Positions 1 to 5,736 of a DNA stretch of 5,736 nucleotides are shown in pieces (position 1 is the stretch's first letter; each line of letters opens with the position of its first letter). A model generated the notes under the pieces. That model ran no database searches. It saw nothing but the letters and a program-made list of their open reading frames with translations, and was not told the origin of the DNA. The stretch is taken from contig JACDEQ010000148.1 of NCBI GenBank assembly GCA_013816225.1, positions 1-5,736 on the forward strand, given 5' to 3'. The stretch is from Armatimonadota bacterium. Lineage in GTDB: Bacteria > Armatimonadota > Fimbriimonadia > Fimbriimonadales > ATM1. A program made the translations under genes and the position numbers.

Positions 1-2
1 GT

Positions 3-227
3 TACGTGCTACTCATCGACGTGTTTGCGCTCTTCTGGCCCCGGCTCGAAGCCAAGTGGTTCGGCGACATCGCCGAAGAAGAGGTCAGCGAGGACGACTG
101 GGTACCGGGGCAGACGACGATCCCGTTCTGTCCATACCTCGCGTTTGGCGCGATTTTGGTGGCAATGTTCGGATCGCACTTCTCCGGATGGCTCAATTCG
201 TACTGGGAGTGGGCGATGAAGCGTTGA
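3..227 (+). CDS. Prepilin peptidase (A24 family), C-terminal fragment, 5' end outside window
   Basis: About 74 codons are open from the left edge to TGA at 225-227; the true start lies upstream of the window. The product is the end of a type IV prepilin leader peptidase, the inner-membrane aspartyl protease that cuts the basic leader of prepilins and N-methylates the new N-terminus. The support is a late motif, TTIPFCPYLAFGA (about 114-152), matching the conserved IPFGPxLxxGA block before the last transmembrane helix of this family, followed by a hydrophobic stretch (ILVAMFG) and a short basic tail ending in MKR. An acidic loop (EEEVSEDD) precedes the motif. The usual Gly of PFGP is Cys here (codon 129-131). 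The catalytic Asp residues and the Cys-rich N-terminal domain are not in the window, so activity cannot be judged. Four prepilin-like genes follow within 1.1 kb on the same strand, which supports the call. It converges on the transporter pseudogene with 9 bp between stops. Confidence 0.78.
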   Translation, partial: YVLLIDVFALFWPRLEAKWFGDIAEEEVSEDDWVPGQTTIPFCPYLAFGAILVAMFGSHFSGWLNSYWEWAMKR

Positions 228-236
228 GTCGCGTCA

Positions 237-1115
237 TCAAGCGCCGCCCACGACTAAGACTGCGCCGAGCATTTGCAAGGGCAGTGGCACTTCGCCCAAG
301 AACATCCAGGCAATGGCGAGTCCGACCAGCGGAATCAAGCAACTGTACACCGTTGCCCGGCTTGGACCAACCCGTGCGACGCCGGTGTTGTAAAGGAAAC
401 TCGCGAGTATCAGCGAGAAGAGAGAAGCATAGGCGAGGCCGACGTAAGCTAGCGGCGGGACCGACGCCCAGTCGACGCCTATCGATTGGGCAAGCCGATC
501 GCCACGAGGCCGGGCGTGCCCATGGCCGTGGTAATCGTGGTCACCCGAAGTGGCGAAACGGAGGGATGGCCCGCCTGAGGCCCAAAGCTATATGCTGCCC
601 AGCAGAAGACTGCTTCACCGTAAGCAGATCACGGAGGGGGGGTCCCGCCCCCGAATCCGATCCCGTGAGCGGCAATGACAAACACGACTCCGGCGAGGCC
701 GACGCCGATACGCAGAGCCGTGAGGCGCGAAACTGGTTGTATTTTGAAGAACCAAGCGAGCAGAGCAACGATGCCCAGGAGCGACCCGATGATTACGGCG
801 CTGTTTGTGGCCGTGGTGTTGTGGAGGCCCAAGCTAAACCCGGGCTGGTAGATAGTATTGCCGATAAATCCGATGAGGGCGAGCGTTTTGAATTCTTTTG
901 GTGGCGTTTTGACTCTCGGCTCTAATAGGCGAAGAAGGGACGATGAGCATGATGCTCGCGAGGGCAAAGCGTTCGGCCGGGAAAGCGAGGGTCGGGATTT
1001 CGCCGAGAACCGCCTTGGTGATGCTGAAAACTGGCGCCCCAGATTAGGACGACGCCGACGAGCCCGATTTCGGCGGAAAGCCGCTTGCGGATTCCGCCGG
1101 TCCGGTAGTCGTCAT
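237..1115 (-). pseudogene. DMT/EamA-family transporter, full-length size but broken by at least five frameshifts
   Basis: Reading the minus strand and switching frame rebuilds a roughly 285-residue, probably ten-helix EamA-type permease. Pieces in order: LSAEIGLVGVVLIWGASF (1080-1027); SITKAVLGEIPTLAFPAERF then ASIMLIV (about 1025-939); EFKTLALIGFIGN, YQPGFSLGL, ALRIGVGLAGVVFVIAA (937 to about 643); LRDLLTV (636-616); AVFCWAAYSFG and PLRVTTITTAMGTPGL (613 to about 485); IGVDWASVPPLAYVGLAY, GPSRATVYSCLIPLVGLAI, MFLGEVPLPLQMLGAVLVVGGA, stop (482-237). Such proteins export small metabolites, but the substrate cannot be told from sequence. Breaks: one extra base in T4 (1027-1030), one extra in C3 (937-939), one extra in C7 (636-642), one base missing near 614-616 and one near 482-484. 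A compensating pair near 575-595 would restore GLRRAIPP. The start is unclear; ATG at 1115-1113 (MTTTGPAESASG) would need one more shift. Between the breaks the residues look well conserved, so recent decay or local sequence error both fit. Confidence 0.82.
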
Positions 1116-1180
1116 TGGTTGTGGAGTCTACCGGACGGCTTACTTCGGCCAGGGGTTCCGCGATGGGGATCAGAAATCGG

Positions 1181-1188
1181 ATTATAAT
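1181..1188. promoter_or_regulatory. Palindromic -10-like box (ATTATAAT) in divergent intergenic region
   Basis: ATTATAAT is its own reverse complement, so it presents a perfect TATAAT on both strands: plus 1183-1188, minus 1186-1181. It lies 59 bp upstream of the first pilin start and about 65 bp upstream of the putative transporter start, in the only stretch between the two divergent genes. It is an AT-rich island in GC-rich DNA. No convincing -35 hexamer is present at 16-18 bp spacing on either strand, so the promoter call rests on the -10 match and position alone. Confidence 0.35.
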
Positions 1189-1237
1189 GCGCTTGCGGAA
1201 CATTGGCCGGTCTTCCCACCGTCATACGCATGTTTCC

Positions 1238-1243
1238 GGAGGA
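1238..1243 (+). promoter_or_regulatory. Ribosome binding site of first pilin gene
   Basis: GGAGGA ends 3 bp before the ATG at 1247. It is the best Shine-Dalgarno match seen ahead of any gene in the window. It settles the start at 1247 rather than the in-frame ATG at 1115, which would bury the prepilin leader 44 residues inside the protein. Confidence 0.75.
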
Positions 1244-1246
1244 CTA

Positions 1247-2059
1247 ATGAAGCGTAAAGGTTTTACGATGATCGAGTTGCTGGTCGTTATTGCGGTGATC
1301 GGCATTCTTGCGGCGATTCTGTTTCCCGTTTTCAACAGAGCGAAGATGCAGGCCAAAAAGGACTCCGACATCGTGAACATGAAGTCGATCCTCCAGGCGC
1401 TCAAGCTGTACCAAAACGACGCAGGCGGGTATCCACCGCTTCTGCTTCAGGTCGCCGAATACAACGGCACGTTGAAATTGAACGTCGATCAGGTCCGGCG
1501 AGGCTTTTTGTACAAGCAGCGGATCAAGGACGTCACCGTTTTTGCGAGCTCAATTTCAGAAGCCAAGAAGGACGAGACCGTGCAGGCTTGCTGGCCGAGC
1601 AAGGACCCGCGGGCGGGTGGCGATCCTGCGGAGACGCAGTTCAAGGGCCCGAGCGACCTCGTCATCTACACCGACATCAGCTACAACTTCAACCCGGGGC
1701 CCCTGAACGGCCAGAACCCGAATTCGCCGGCCGAATTTTATGCCTACGACAATTATGATCTTGCGCCCACGCTAAATCCTGGCTGCGTCTCGCCTTCAAA
1801 GCACGAGCTGCGCTACTCGCTCTTCTGGACGGAGATGGGACAGGCGGGCGGCGGCCCGACGGATAACAACCGCCAACTCGGCTATAGGGACCCGAAGGAC
1901 GACACGATCGTCACTTGGAACACGTTCTTCCAGCCGACGGCCGGATCGCCGAAACTGCCGAATCATGAACGCGGAACAATAGTGCTCTATCTCAGCGGCA
2001 CTGCGAAGCTTGAGGACGGCAAGAACATCTTCGACCGGTCTTGGCGGTTCGGCCAATAA
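1247..2059 (+). CDS. Type IV pilin / pseudopilin, first of a tandem pair (270 aa)
   Basis: A secreted, membrane-inserted pilin-like subunit. The leader MKRKG is followed by the cleavage site G^FTMIE with Glu at mature position 5, then one hydrophobic helix (about residues 6-29: LLVVIAVIGILAAILFPVF) and a polar helical continuation (about 30-58) ending in ALKLY. The rest is a globular domain with GGYPPLL, EYNG, FYAYDNYD, ELRY.LFWTE, GQAGGGP, QLGY and a conserved C-terminus (FDRSWRFGQ). The N-terminus belongs to the GspG/PilA/PilE-type prepilin methylation family, but 270 aa is longer than the usual 130-180. Two cysteines (C115 and C180) could form a disulfide; both are absent from the paralog that follows 77 bp later. 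The start was chosen from the GGAGGA site and the leader rule. As first gene of the likely four-gene operon it may be the major or a paired structural subunit; pilus versus secretion pseudopilus is undecided. Confidence 0.88.
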   Translation: MKRKGFTMIELLVVIAVIGILAAILFPVFNRAKMQAKKDSDIVNMKSILQALKLYQNDAGGYPPLLLQVAEYNGTLKLNVDQVRRGFLYKQRIKDVTVFASSISEAKKDETVQACWPSKDPRAGGDPAETQFKGPSDLVIYTDISYNFNPGPLNGQNPNSPAEFYAYDNYDLAPTLNPGCVSPSKHELRYSLFWTEMGQAGGGPTDNNRQLGYRDPKDDTIVTWNTFFQPTAGSPKLPNHERGTIVLYLSGTAKLEDGKNIFDRSWRFGQ

Positions 2060-2127
2060 GCAAGCACAAACGAGTCTGGCGAGAGGGAACAATGGTGGAT
2101 TGACCCTCGTCCAATGTACATCTACCC

Positions 2128-2131
2128 GGAG
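2128..2131 (+). promoter_or_regulatory. Ribosome binding site of second pilin gene
   Basis: GGAG with 5 bp before the ATG at 2137, inside the 77-bp gap between the two pilin genes. It is weaker than the site of the first pilin. I saw no -10/-35 pair or strong hairpin in the gap, which fits cotranscription with the first pilin. Confidence 0.6.
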
Positions 2132-2136
2132 AAACC

Positions 2137-2946
2137 ATGAAACGAAGAGGATTTACCCTGATCGAGCTACTCGTGGTCATTGCCATCATCGGCATCCTTG
2201 CAGCCATACTTTTCCCAGTTTTCGGAGCGGCGAGGCGATCCGCCAAGATTCGAGCCGATTCTTCAAACATGGCTTCAATCTATCAAGCGCTCAAGCTTTA
2301 CCGGGAGGATCAGGGTGGCTATCCGCCGCTTTTACACCAAGTGGTCGAATACAACGGCAACACGATGCGCAAGGTCGACGAGGTTCGCCGCGCATACCTT
2401 TATCGCGGACGCGTCAAGGACATCAACACGATGACGAGTGTCCTTGCTGAGGCGGAGAAGGACGAGGAAGTCAACGCGGTTTGGCCCACTCGCGATGAGA
2501 GTAACGCCGGCAACCCCGGCGACCATCAGTTCGCGCCGTTCGGCACCCCAGTTACCTACCAGCACCTCGGCATCGACCCGACCTTCTTGAACGGCGACGC
2601 ATTCACCGATCCTGCTCGCTTCTATGCGTGGGACATCTACGATGTTGCGCCGGTTCGTAACCCGAATGACCCAAATCAGACTCTGTACGAGCTGCGCTAT
2701 ATCTTGTTTTGGACCGAGCTCGGCCAGGCGGGCGGCGGTCCGAACGACAGCCCGCGTCAGCTCGGATACAACGACCCCCGGGAAGACACGATCATCACCT
2801 GGAACACGTTCTTCAGAAGTTACGACAGCAACACAGCAATTCCGAGACGAAGGAACGACACGTACGTGCTCTACCTGAACGGATCGGTCGACAACGTGGA
2901 CTCACGAGACTTATTCGAGCGTTCGTGGCGCTTCGGCCAGCAATAG
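2137..2946 (+). CDS. Type IV pilin / pseudopilin, second of a tandem pair (269 aa)
   Basis: Same architecture as the gene before it: leader MKRRG, cleavage site G^FTLIE with Glu at mature position 5, hydrophobic helix to about residue 29 ending in LFPVF, then a polar helix and a large globular domain ending in FERSWRFGQQ. By hand alignment without gaps, 75 of the first 120 residues match the upstream paralog, and 33 of 44 match in the block around ELRY.LFWTE to WNTFF. The middle (about 121-180) and the segment just after WNTFF are much less alike. It has no cysteine; positions matching C115 and C180 of the paralog read AVWP and NPND. It probably arose by tandem duplication and has diverged for some time. 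The expected role is a second subunit of the same filament, or an alternative to the first. Its stop at 2944-2946 is 19 bp before the next gene. Confidence 0.88.
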   Translation: MKRRGFTLIELLVVIAIIGILAAILFPVFGAARRSAKIRADSSNMASIYQALKLYREDQGGYPPLLHQVVEYNGNTMRKVDEVRRAYLYRGRVKDINTMTSVLAEAEKDEEVNAVWPTRDESNAGNPGDHQFAPFGTPVTYQHLGIDPTFLNGDAFTDPARFYAWDIYDVAPVRNPNDPNQTLYELRYILFWTELGQAGGGPNDSPRQLGYNDPREDTIITWNTFFRSYDSNTAIPRRRNDTYVLYLNGSVDNVDSRDLFERSWRFGQQ

Positions 2947-2965
2947 AATCTCAAAGACAATTTTC

Positions 2966-4975
2966 ATGAGACGTCGCAAAGGCTTTAGCTTAATCGAGAT
3001 CCTCGTTGTTCTCGTCGTGCTGCTTGTCGGAATACTTTCCGTCATCCGGATCTTTCCGCTGGGCTTCGCAGCGCTCTCCAACACGCGCGACTATACGATG
3101 GCGCAGGTGCTGGCACGGGGAGAGATCGATAAACTAGCGAGCCGCGCGCAAGACCTTCCGCAGCAAATATTGCCGGTTCGGTACGTGTACGTGAACAGCG
3201 GCGGGTGGCAGCTCGTGATCCAGGCGTCGCCCGACACCGATCCTCGAGACCTTGGCCCGGGTGGCGAACTGCACGAAGACGGCAACGCTTTCATTCCGGA
3301 TCCCGGCGGTAGCGGCGGGACCCTGATTCCGTGGCGCTACTACAACGACGCAAACCGCGTACGCCGCATCATCGGCGAGGGCGGGACGATTCCTGCTCCC
3401 CGGCCCGTCGGAACGGAGTTCGGTGGGCTTCGCATTCTGAACTTCGCCCCGATTGTCGACGATATCAATCTGCTTCTGGTTTACAGCGCGGATATGGAAG
3501 GCGAAGGCGAGTCTGGTACGACATCCGGCCAGGTGATGGAGAACCCCGATCCCTGGGAGTTTCGTCACGACGATGAAATGGGCCAGGTGTGGCTGCCGGG
3601 ATTCCCGGGCCGGCCGGTTAGCTATAAGCTCAATTTTAGCTACTGGATCAACAACGGCGGGCAGCTTCGGAAGATCGACATTATCGACCTCGTTGTGACG
3701 GTTACCCCGACTCCGGCAGGGGGCAATCCTCGAGAAAGGCTTTATAACGCCGCCACGAACGAGGTCGCTCCATTCGACCTTAGGCTGCTTGCCGGCGGTG
3801 GCGCCAACTGGGCCGGAGTGGTTCCGGACAGCGTTTCTGCGAACAGGCTCTTCGATCGCCTGACGACCGCTTCGATCTTCAACCCCGACTATCCGTACGA
3901 GTACAAAGTGCTGAACGGAAACCTCGGCGGCGTGTTGTTCAACCCGCTCGCATACAATTTCAGGGAGCGGCGGGGCCGGCCGAGGGACAGCCGGCCGCTC
4001 ACGGCTCAGGTCAACTACGACGTTTACAACTGGCACATCATCAGCGACGACTTCCGAGCCGATCGGGCCAGAAGCCCTATTCACAAACTGAGCCTACAGC
4101 GCATCAAAGCGGCGGGAGACATTCTGAACGACAGACGGCGCTACGACGGCCTCGGCTTCCCGGTGCCGCTCGGCGGCGGGCAGTTCGATACCCAGCGCGC
4201 GGTCGTCGTGCTCGACCTCGACAGCGGCGGAATTGTTTCACCCCAGGCGGACCCCAATAACCCTGCGGCTGGCCTCAGCTACAAAGTGGACTATCTGCGC
4301 GGCGTGATCGCGATGGGAGCCGATTCGCTTCCCGGCCCCGGCAGCCCTGAAGACCTCGCTCAGAGCATCACAATCATCATGCCGGATGCCAACCAAACGG
4401 TCGTTACGAATGTTCAGCCGAGCGGACGCAACTTCCGCGTCTTCTACGAAGCCGACAACGATTGGGCGGTTCAAGTTTTCAAGGCGCCCCAGAACATCAA
4501 CGTTATCAGCGCATTGCCGTTAGGGATCGCGCAGGCTTACGTTGGAAACTCGATACCCGGCATCGGGCTGGCTACGCGCATATATTTCCCGCTTGCAGAC
4601 AACGGCACCAAGGTGTCCATTCGCGAGGTTTGGTACCGCGACACGAACGGCAACCTTAAGGCGCTCCGCGATCACGACTTCCTGCTCAGGCTGAGACCTC
4701 TCGACTCGGCCGGCCAGCCGCTGCCCTCGATTGACATTCGAGAGATCGATCCGCAAGCGTCGGCGTTCGACTTCCAGACCTATGGCTACGCCGTACGTGG
4801 CATCGGTGGGAGCTCGCTGCGCGCACGGGTGATTTGGAACACGGCGGACAAGGAAGACGTCCGAGGTGATAGCCTCACGCAGATTCAGGAAAGGATGGAT
4901 CTCCACGACGTCTGGACCCGGCAGTGGCGCAAAGTCGAAGTCGAGAGTTTTCTGACTAGGCGAGACAAGAACTAA
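2966..4975 (+). CDS. PilV-like pseudopilin with an unusually large C-terminal region (669 aa)
   Basis: The N-terminus MRRRKG^FSLIEILVV, with Glu at mature position 5 and a hydrophobic helix continuing through LLVGILSVIRIFPLGF (to about residue 34), is the minor-pilin PilV/GspI type. ARGEIDKLASRAQ at about 51-63 continues the helix into the first globular part. The remaining 600 residues match no domain I recognise. They are rich in Asp, Asn, Gly and Pro with short alternating hydrophobic strands, as expected of an extracellular beta-rich protein. Gly-rich linkers occur near 110-117 (DPGGSGG) and 177-188 (GEGESGTTSG). There is a DTNGN loop at 559 and no cysteine in the whole chain. Typical PilV or GspI proteins have about 120-200 residues, so the extra length suggests a tip or adhesin-like role, an inference only. 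ATG at 2966 is the only start giving an intact leader, yet no good Shine-Dalgarno precedes it, so translation may depend on coupling to the upstream pilin 19 bp away. Confidence 0.82.
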   Translation: MRRRKGFSLIEILVVLVVLLVGILSVIRIFPLGFAALSNTRDYTMAQVLARGEIDKLASRAQDLPQQILPVRYVYVNSGGWQLVIQASPDTDPRDLGPGGELHEDGNAFIPDPGGSGGTLIPWRYYNDANRVRRIIGEGGTIPAPRPVGTEFGGLRILNFAPIVDDINLLLVYSADMEGEGESGTTSGQVMENPDPWEFRHDDEMGQVWLPGFPGRPVSYKLNFSYWINNGGQLRKIDIIDLVVTVTPTPAGGNPRERLYNAATNEVAPFDLRLLAGGGANWAGVVPDSVSANRLFDRLTTASIFNPDYPYEYKVLNGNLGGVLFNPLAYNFRERRGRPRDSRPLTAQVNYDVYNWHIISDDFRADRARSPIHKLSLQRIKAAGDILNDRRRYDGLGFPVPLGGGQFDTQRAVVVLDLDSGGIVSPQADPNNPAAGLSYKVDYLRGVIAMGADSLPGPGSPEDLAQSITIIMPDANQTVVTNVQPSGRNFRVFYEADNDWAVQVFKAPQNINVISALPLGIAQAYVGNSIPGIGLATRIYFPLADNGTKVSIREVWYRDTNGNLKALRDHDFLLRLRPLDSAGQPLPSIDIREIDPQASAFDFQTYGYAVRGIGGSSLRARVIWNTADKEDVRGDSLTQIQERMDLHDVWTRQWRKVEVESFLTRRDKN

Positions 4976-4977
4976 CC

Positions 4978-5736
4978 ATGAGACGAGCGTTTACCCTTAT
5001 CGAGATGATCGTAGTGATGGCGATAACCGCCATCCTTATCACGCTCATCGGCATTCCCCTGGTGCAGGGTTTGAATCTCACGCGCGCCTCTCAGGCGTTC
5101 GCTGAGGCCCAGGATATGAGCCGTGAGGTGATTAGCAGGATCAACAAGGAGCTCAGCACAGCCGCCCTCGTTGTCGACAATTCAGTGCCTGAATCGGCCG
5201 TCGAGATCGTGCTCCCCCTGCGCGGCAACGCCAACCTCGGCTACGTGCGCCTTCACAACGCCAAAATCGACTTCGTTCCTCCCGCTCAGGGCGACCCCAC
5301 GAACCCGCAGGTCAACCCGGGTCGAAACCGCATCGATCCTACGCTGAAATCCGCGATCGGCCAGGTCATCCTCCCCGTTGCGCCAGGCCAGAGAATGATC
5401 CGCTACTGGGCGGGCCTCCGGCGCCCGGTCGACGCGAACGGCGACCGAGCTATCTACGTGAACCCGTGGGTTCCGAAAATGACCGGCGCTATCGACGGCA
5501 ACGAGAACCTTTATGTTTTGTACCGAGCCGAGGTCTTGCCGTATGTTTGGAACCAGACGCTGGGCCGATACGTCCCGAATACCGACCTGTTCGCGGTCGA
5601 TCCGCAGAATGGGCAGGCAATTATCAACGACCCCGGCTTTTTCGAGCACACGCCTTCCGTGTTCCTGGACAACGCTAATGCGCACAGAGCGAGGCTTGCG
5701 AACTGGATTCGGGAAGCGCGTTTGGTTGTGCAGGAC
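4978..5736 (+). CDS. PilW/GspJ-like pseudopilin, 3' end outside window (253 codons seen)
   Basis: Open from ATG at 4978 to the right edge with no stop. The upstream in-frame TAG at 4957-4959 leaves this as the only ATG start. The leader is MRRA^FTLIEMIVVMAITAILITLIGIPLVQG: the -1 residue is Ala rather than the usual Gly, and Glu is present at mature position 5. After the helix comes a polar stretch (ASQAFAEAQDMSREVISRINKELSTA, residues about 37-62) in the style of PilW/GspJ minor pilins, then a beta-rich region including WAGLRRPVDANGD (about 142-155) and ENLYVLYRAEV. No cysteine is seen. The start lies 2 bp after the stop of the PilV-like gene, which implies translational coupling and joint function, as is usual for minor pilin genes. 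The role is probably an initiation or tip-complex subunit. The exact family (PilW versus GspJ) is uncertain, and the C-terminus is unseen. Confidence 0.82.
   Translation, partial: MRRAFTLIEMIVVMAITAILITLIGIPLVQGLNLTRASQAFAEAQDMSREVISRINKELSTAALVVDNSVPESAVEIVLPLRGNANLGYVRLHNAKIDFVPPAQGDPTNPQVNPGRNRIDPTLKSAIGQVILPVAPGQRMIRYWAGLRRPVDANGDRAIYVNPWVPKMTGAIDGNENLYVLYRAEVLPYVWNQTLGRYVPNTDLFAVDPQNGQAIINDPGFFEHTPSVFLDNANAHRARLANWIREARLVVQD

Larger units (their letters stand above)
1247..5736 (+). other. Probable four-gene pseudopilin operon
   Basis: Four consecutive same-strand genes all begin with a prepilin leader and cleavage site. They are separated by 77, 19 and 2 bp, and I saw no strong terminator in any gap. 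The order is pilin, pilin paralog, PilV-like, PilW-like. The PilV/PilW end resembles minor pilin clusters of type IV pili and the I/J genes of type II secretion. The only candidate promoter is the AT-rich box at 1181-1188. The 3' limit is beyond the window. Confidence 0.7.

Noticed and set aside
228..236. Shared terminator between the convergent peptidase and transporter genes
   Set aside because: The gap is only 9 bp and shows no hairpin or T run.
56..925. Long plus-strand open frame of 289 codons
   Set aside because: It lies opposite the EamA transporter, and its product is an Arg-rich low-quality string with no family features. The minus strand carries clear conserved transporter segments across the same DNA.
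858..1187. Plus-strand open frame of 109 codons
   Set aside because: Arg-rich product opposite the N-terminal part of the transporter; it has no ribosome binding site and no recognisable motif.
1082..1199. Direct repeat CGCTTGCGGA at 1082-1091 and 1190-1199
   Set aside because: A single 10-base match within about 1.2 kb is expected by chance. The copies do not flank a recognisable element and do not extend further.
2083..2108. Possible hairpin GAGGG ... CCCTC between the two pilin genes
   Set aside because: Only a 5-bp stem with a 16-base loop and no following T run; too weak to be called a terminator or attenuator.
3134..4084. Minus-strand open frame of 316 codons inside the PilV-like gene
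   Set aside because: The sense strand has an uninterrupted 669-codon gene with a clear prepilin start. The antisense product resembles nothing known and is the usual shadow frame of GC-rich coding DNA.
5182..5685. Minus-strand open frame of 167 codons inside the PilW-like gene
   Set aside because: Shadow of the sense gene, which has a prepilin leader and tight coupling to its upstream neighbour.
1..5736. CRISPR array, tRNA, rRNA, transposase or terminal inverted repeats
   Set aside because: No regularly spaced repeats, no cloverleaf or rRNA-like sequence, and no transposase motif were seen on either strand.

Overview
The window looks like chromosomal DNA from a Gram-negative-type bacterium, most likely of the Armatimonadota (Fimbriimonas-like). 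The main reason is the prepilin signature in the two tandem pilins: a short basic leader, then FTLIELLVVIA, IGILAAILFPVF, and a large globular domain. I recall this FPVF-ended form as abundant in that phylum. The assignment is by memory of family style, not by a database match. Base composition is moderately GC-rich and coding density is high.

Layout. (1) 3..227, plus strand: the C-terminal end of a prepilin peptidase whose catalytic part lies outside the window. (2) 237..~1115, minus strand: a full-length-sized DMT/EamA-family transporter, convergent with the peptidase (9 bp between stop codons) and interrupted by at least five single-base frameshifts. It reads as a pseudogene or as a locally error-rich sequence. 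(3) ~1116..1246: a short divergent intergenic region with a palindromic TATAAT-like box and a strong ribosome binding site. (4) 1247..5736, plus strand: four consecutive genes, each starting with a type IV prepilin leader. These are two tandem paralogous pilins (270 and 269 aa), an unusually long PilV-like pseudopilin (669 aa), and a PilW/GspJ-like pseudopilin that runs off the 3' edge. Spacings are 77, 19 and 2 bp with no convincing terminator between them, so they probably form one operon.

How it fits together. The prepilin peptidase cleaves the basic leader after Gly (or Ala) and N-methylates the new N-terminal Phe. The four downstream products carry that cleavage site and Glu at mature position 5, so they are its expected substrates. 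They would assemble into a type IV pilus or a type II secretion pseudopilus, with the tandem pair as candidate major or paired subunits and the PilV- and PilW-like proteins as candidate minor or tip subunits. No assembly ATPase, platform protein or secretin is in the window, so pilus versus secretion system cannot be decided here.

Points worth a second look: the two cysteines of the first pilin are both replaced in its paralog, the PilV-like protein is about three to four times the usual length and has no cysteine, and the transporter is heavily frameshifted while every pilin frame is intact. I did not find a clearly new kind of system; the best candidate for novelty is the four-gene pseudopilin cluster with its large PilV-like member.
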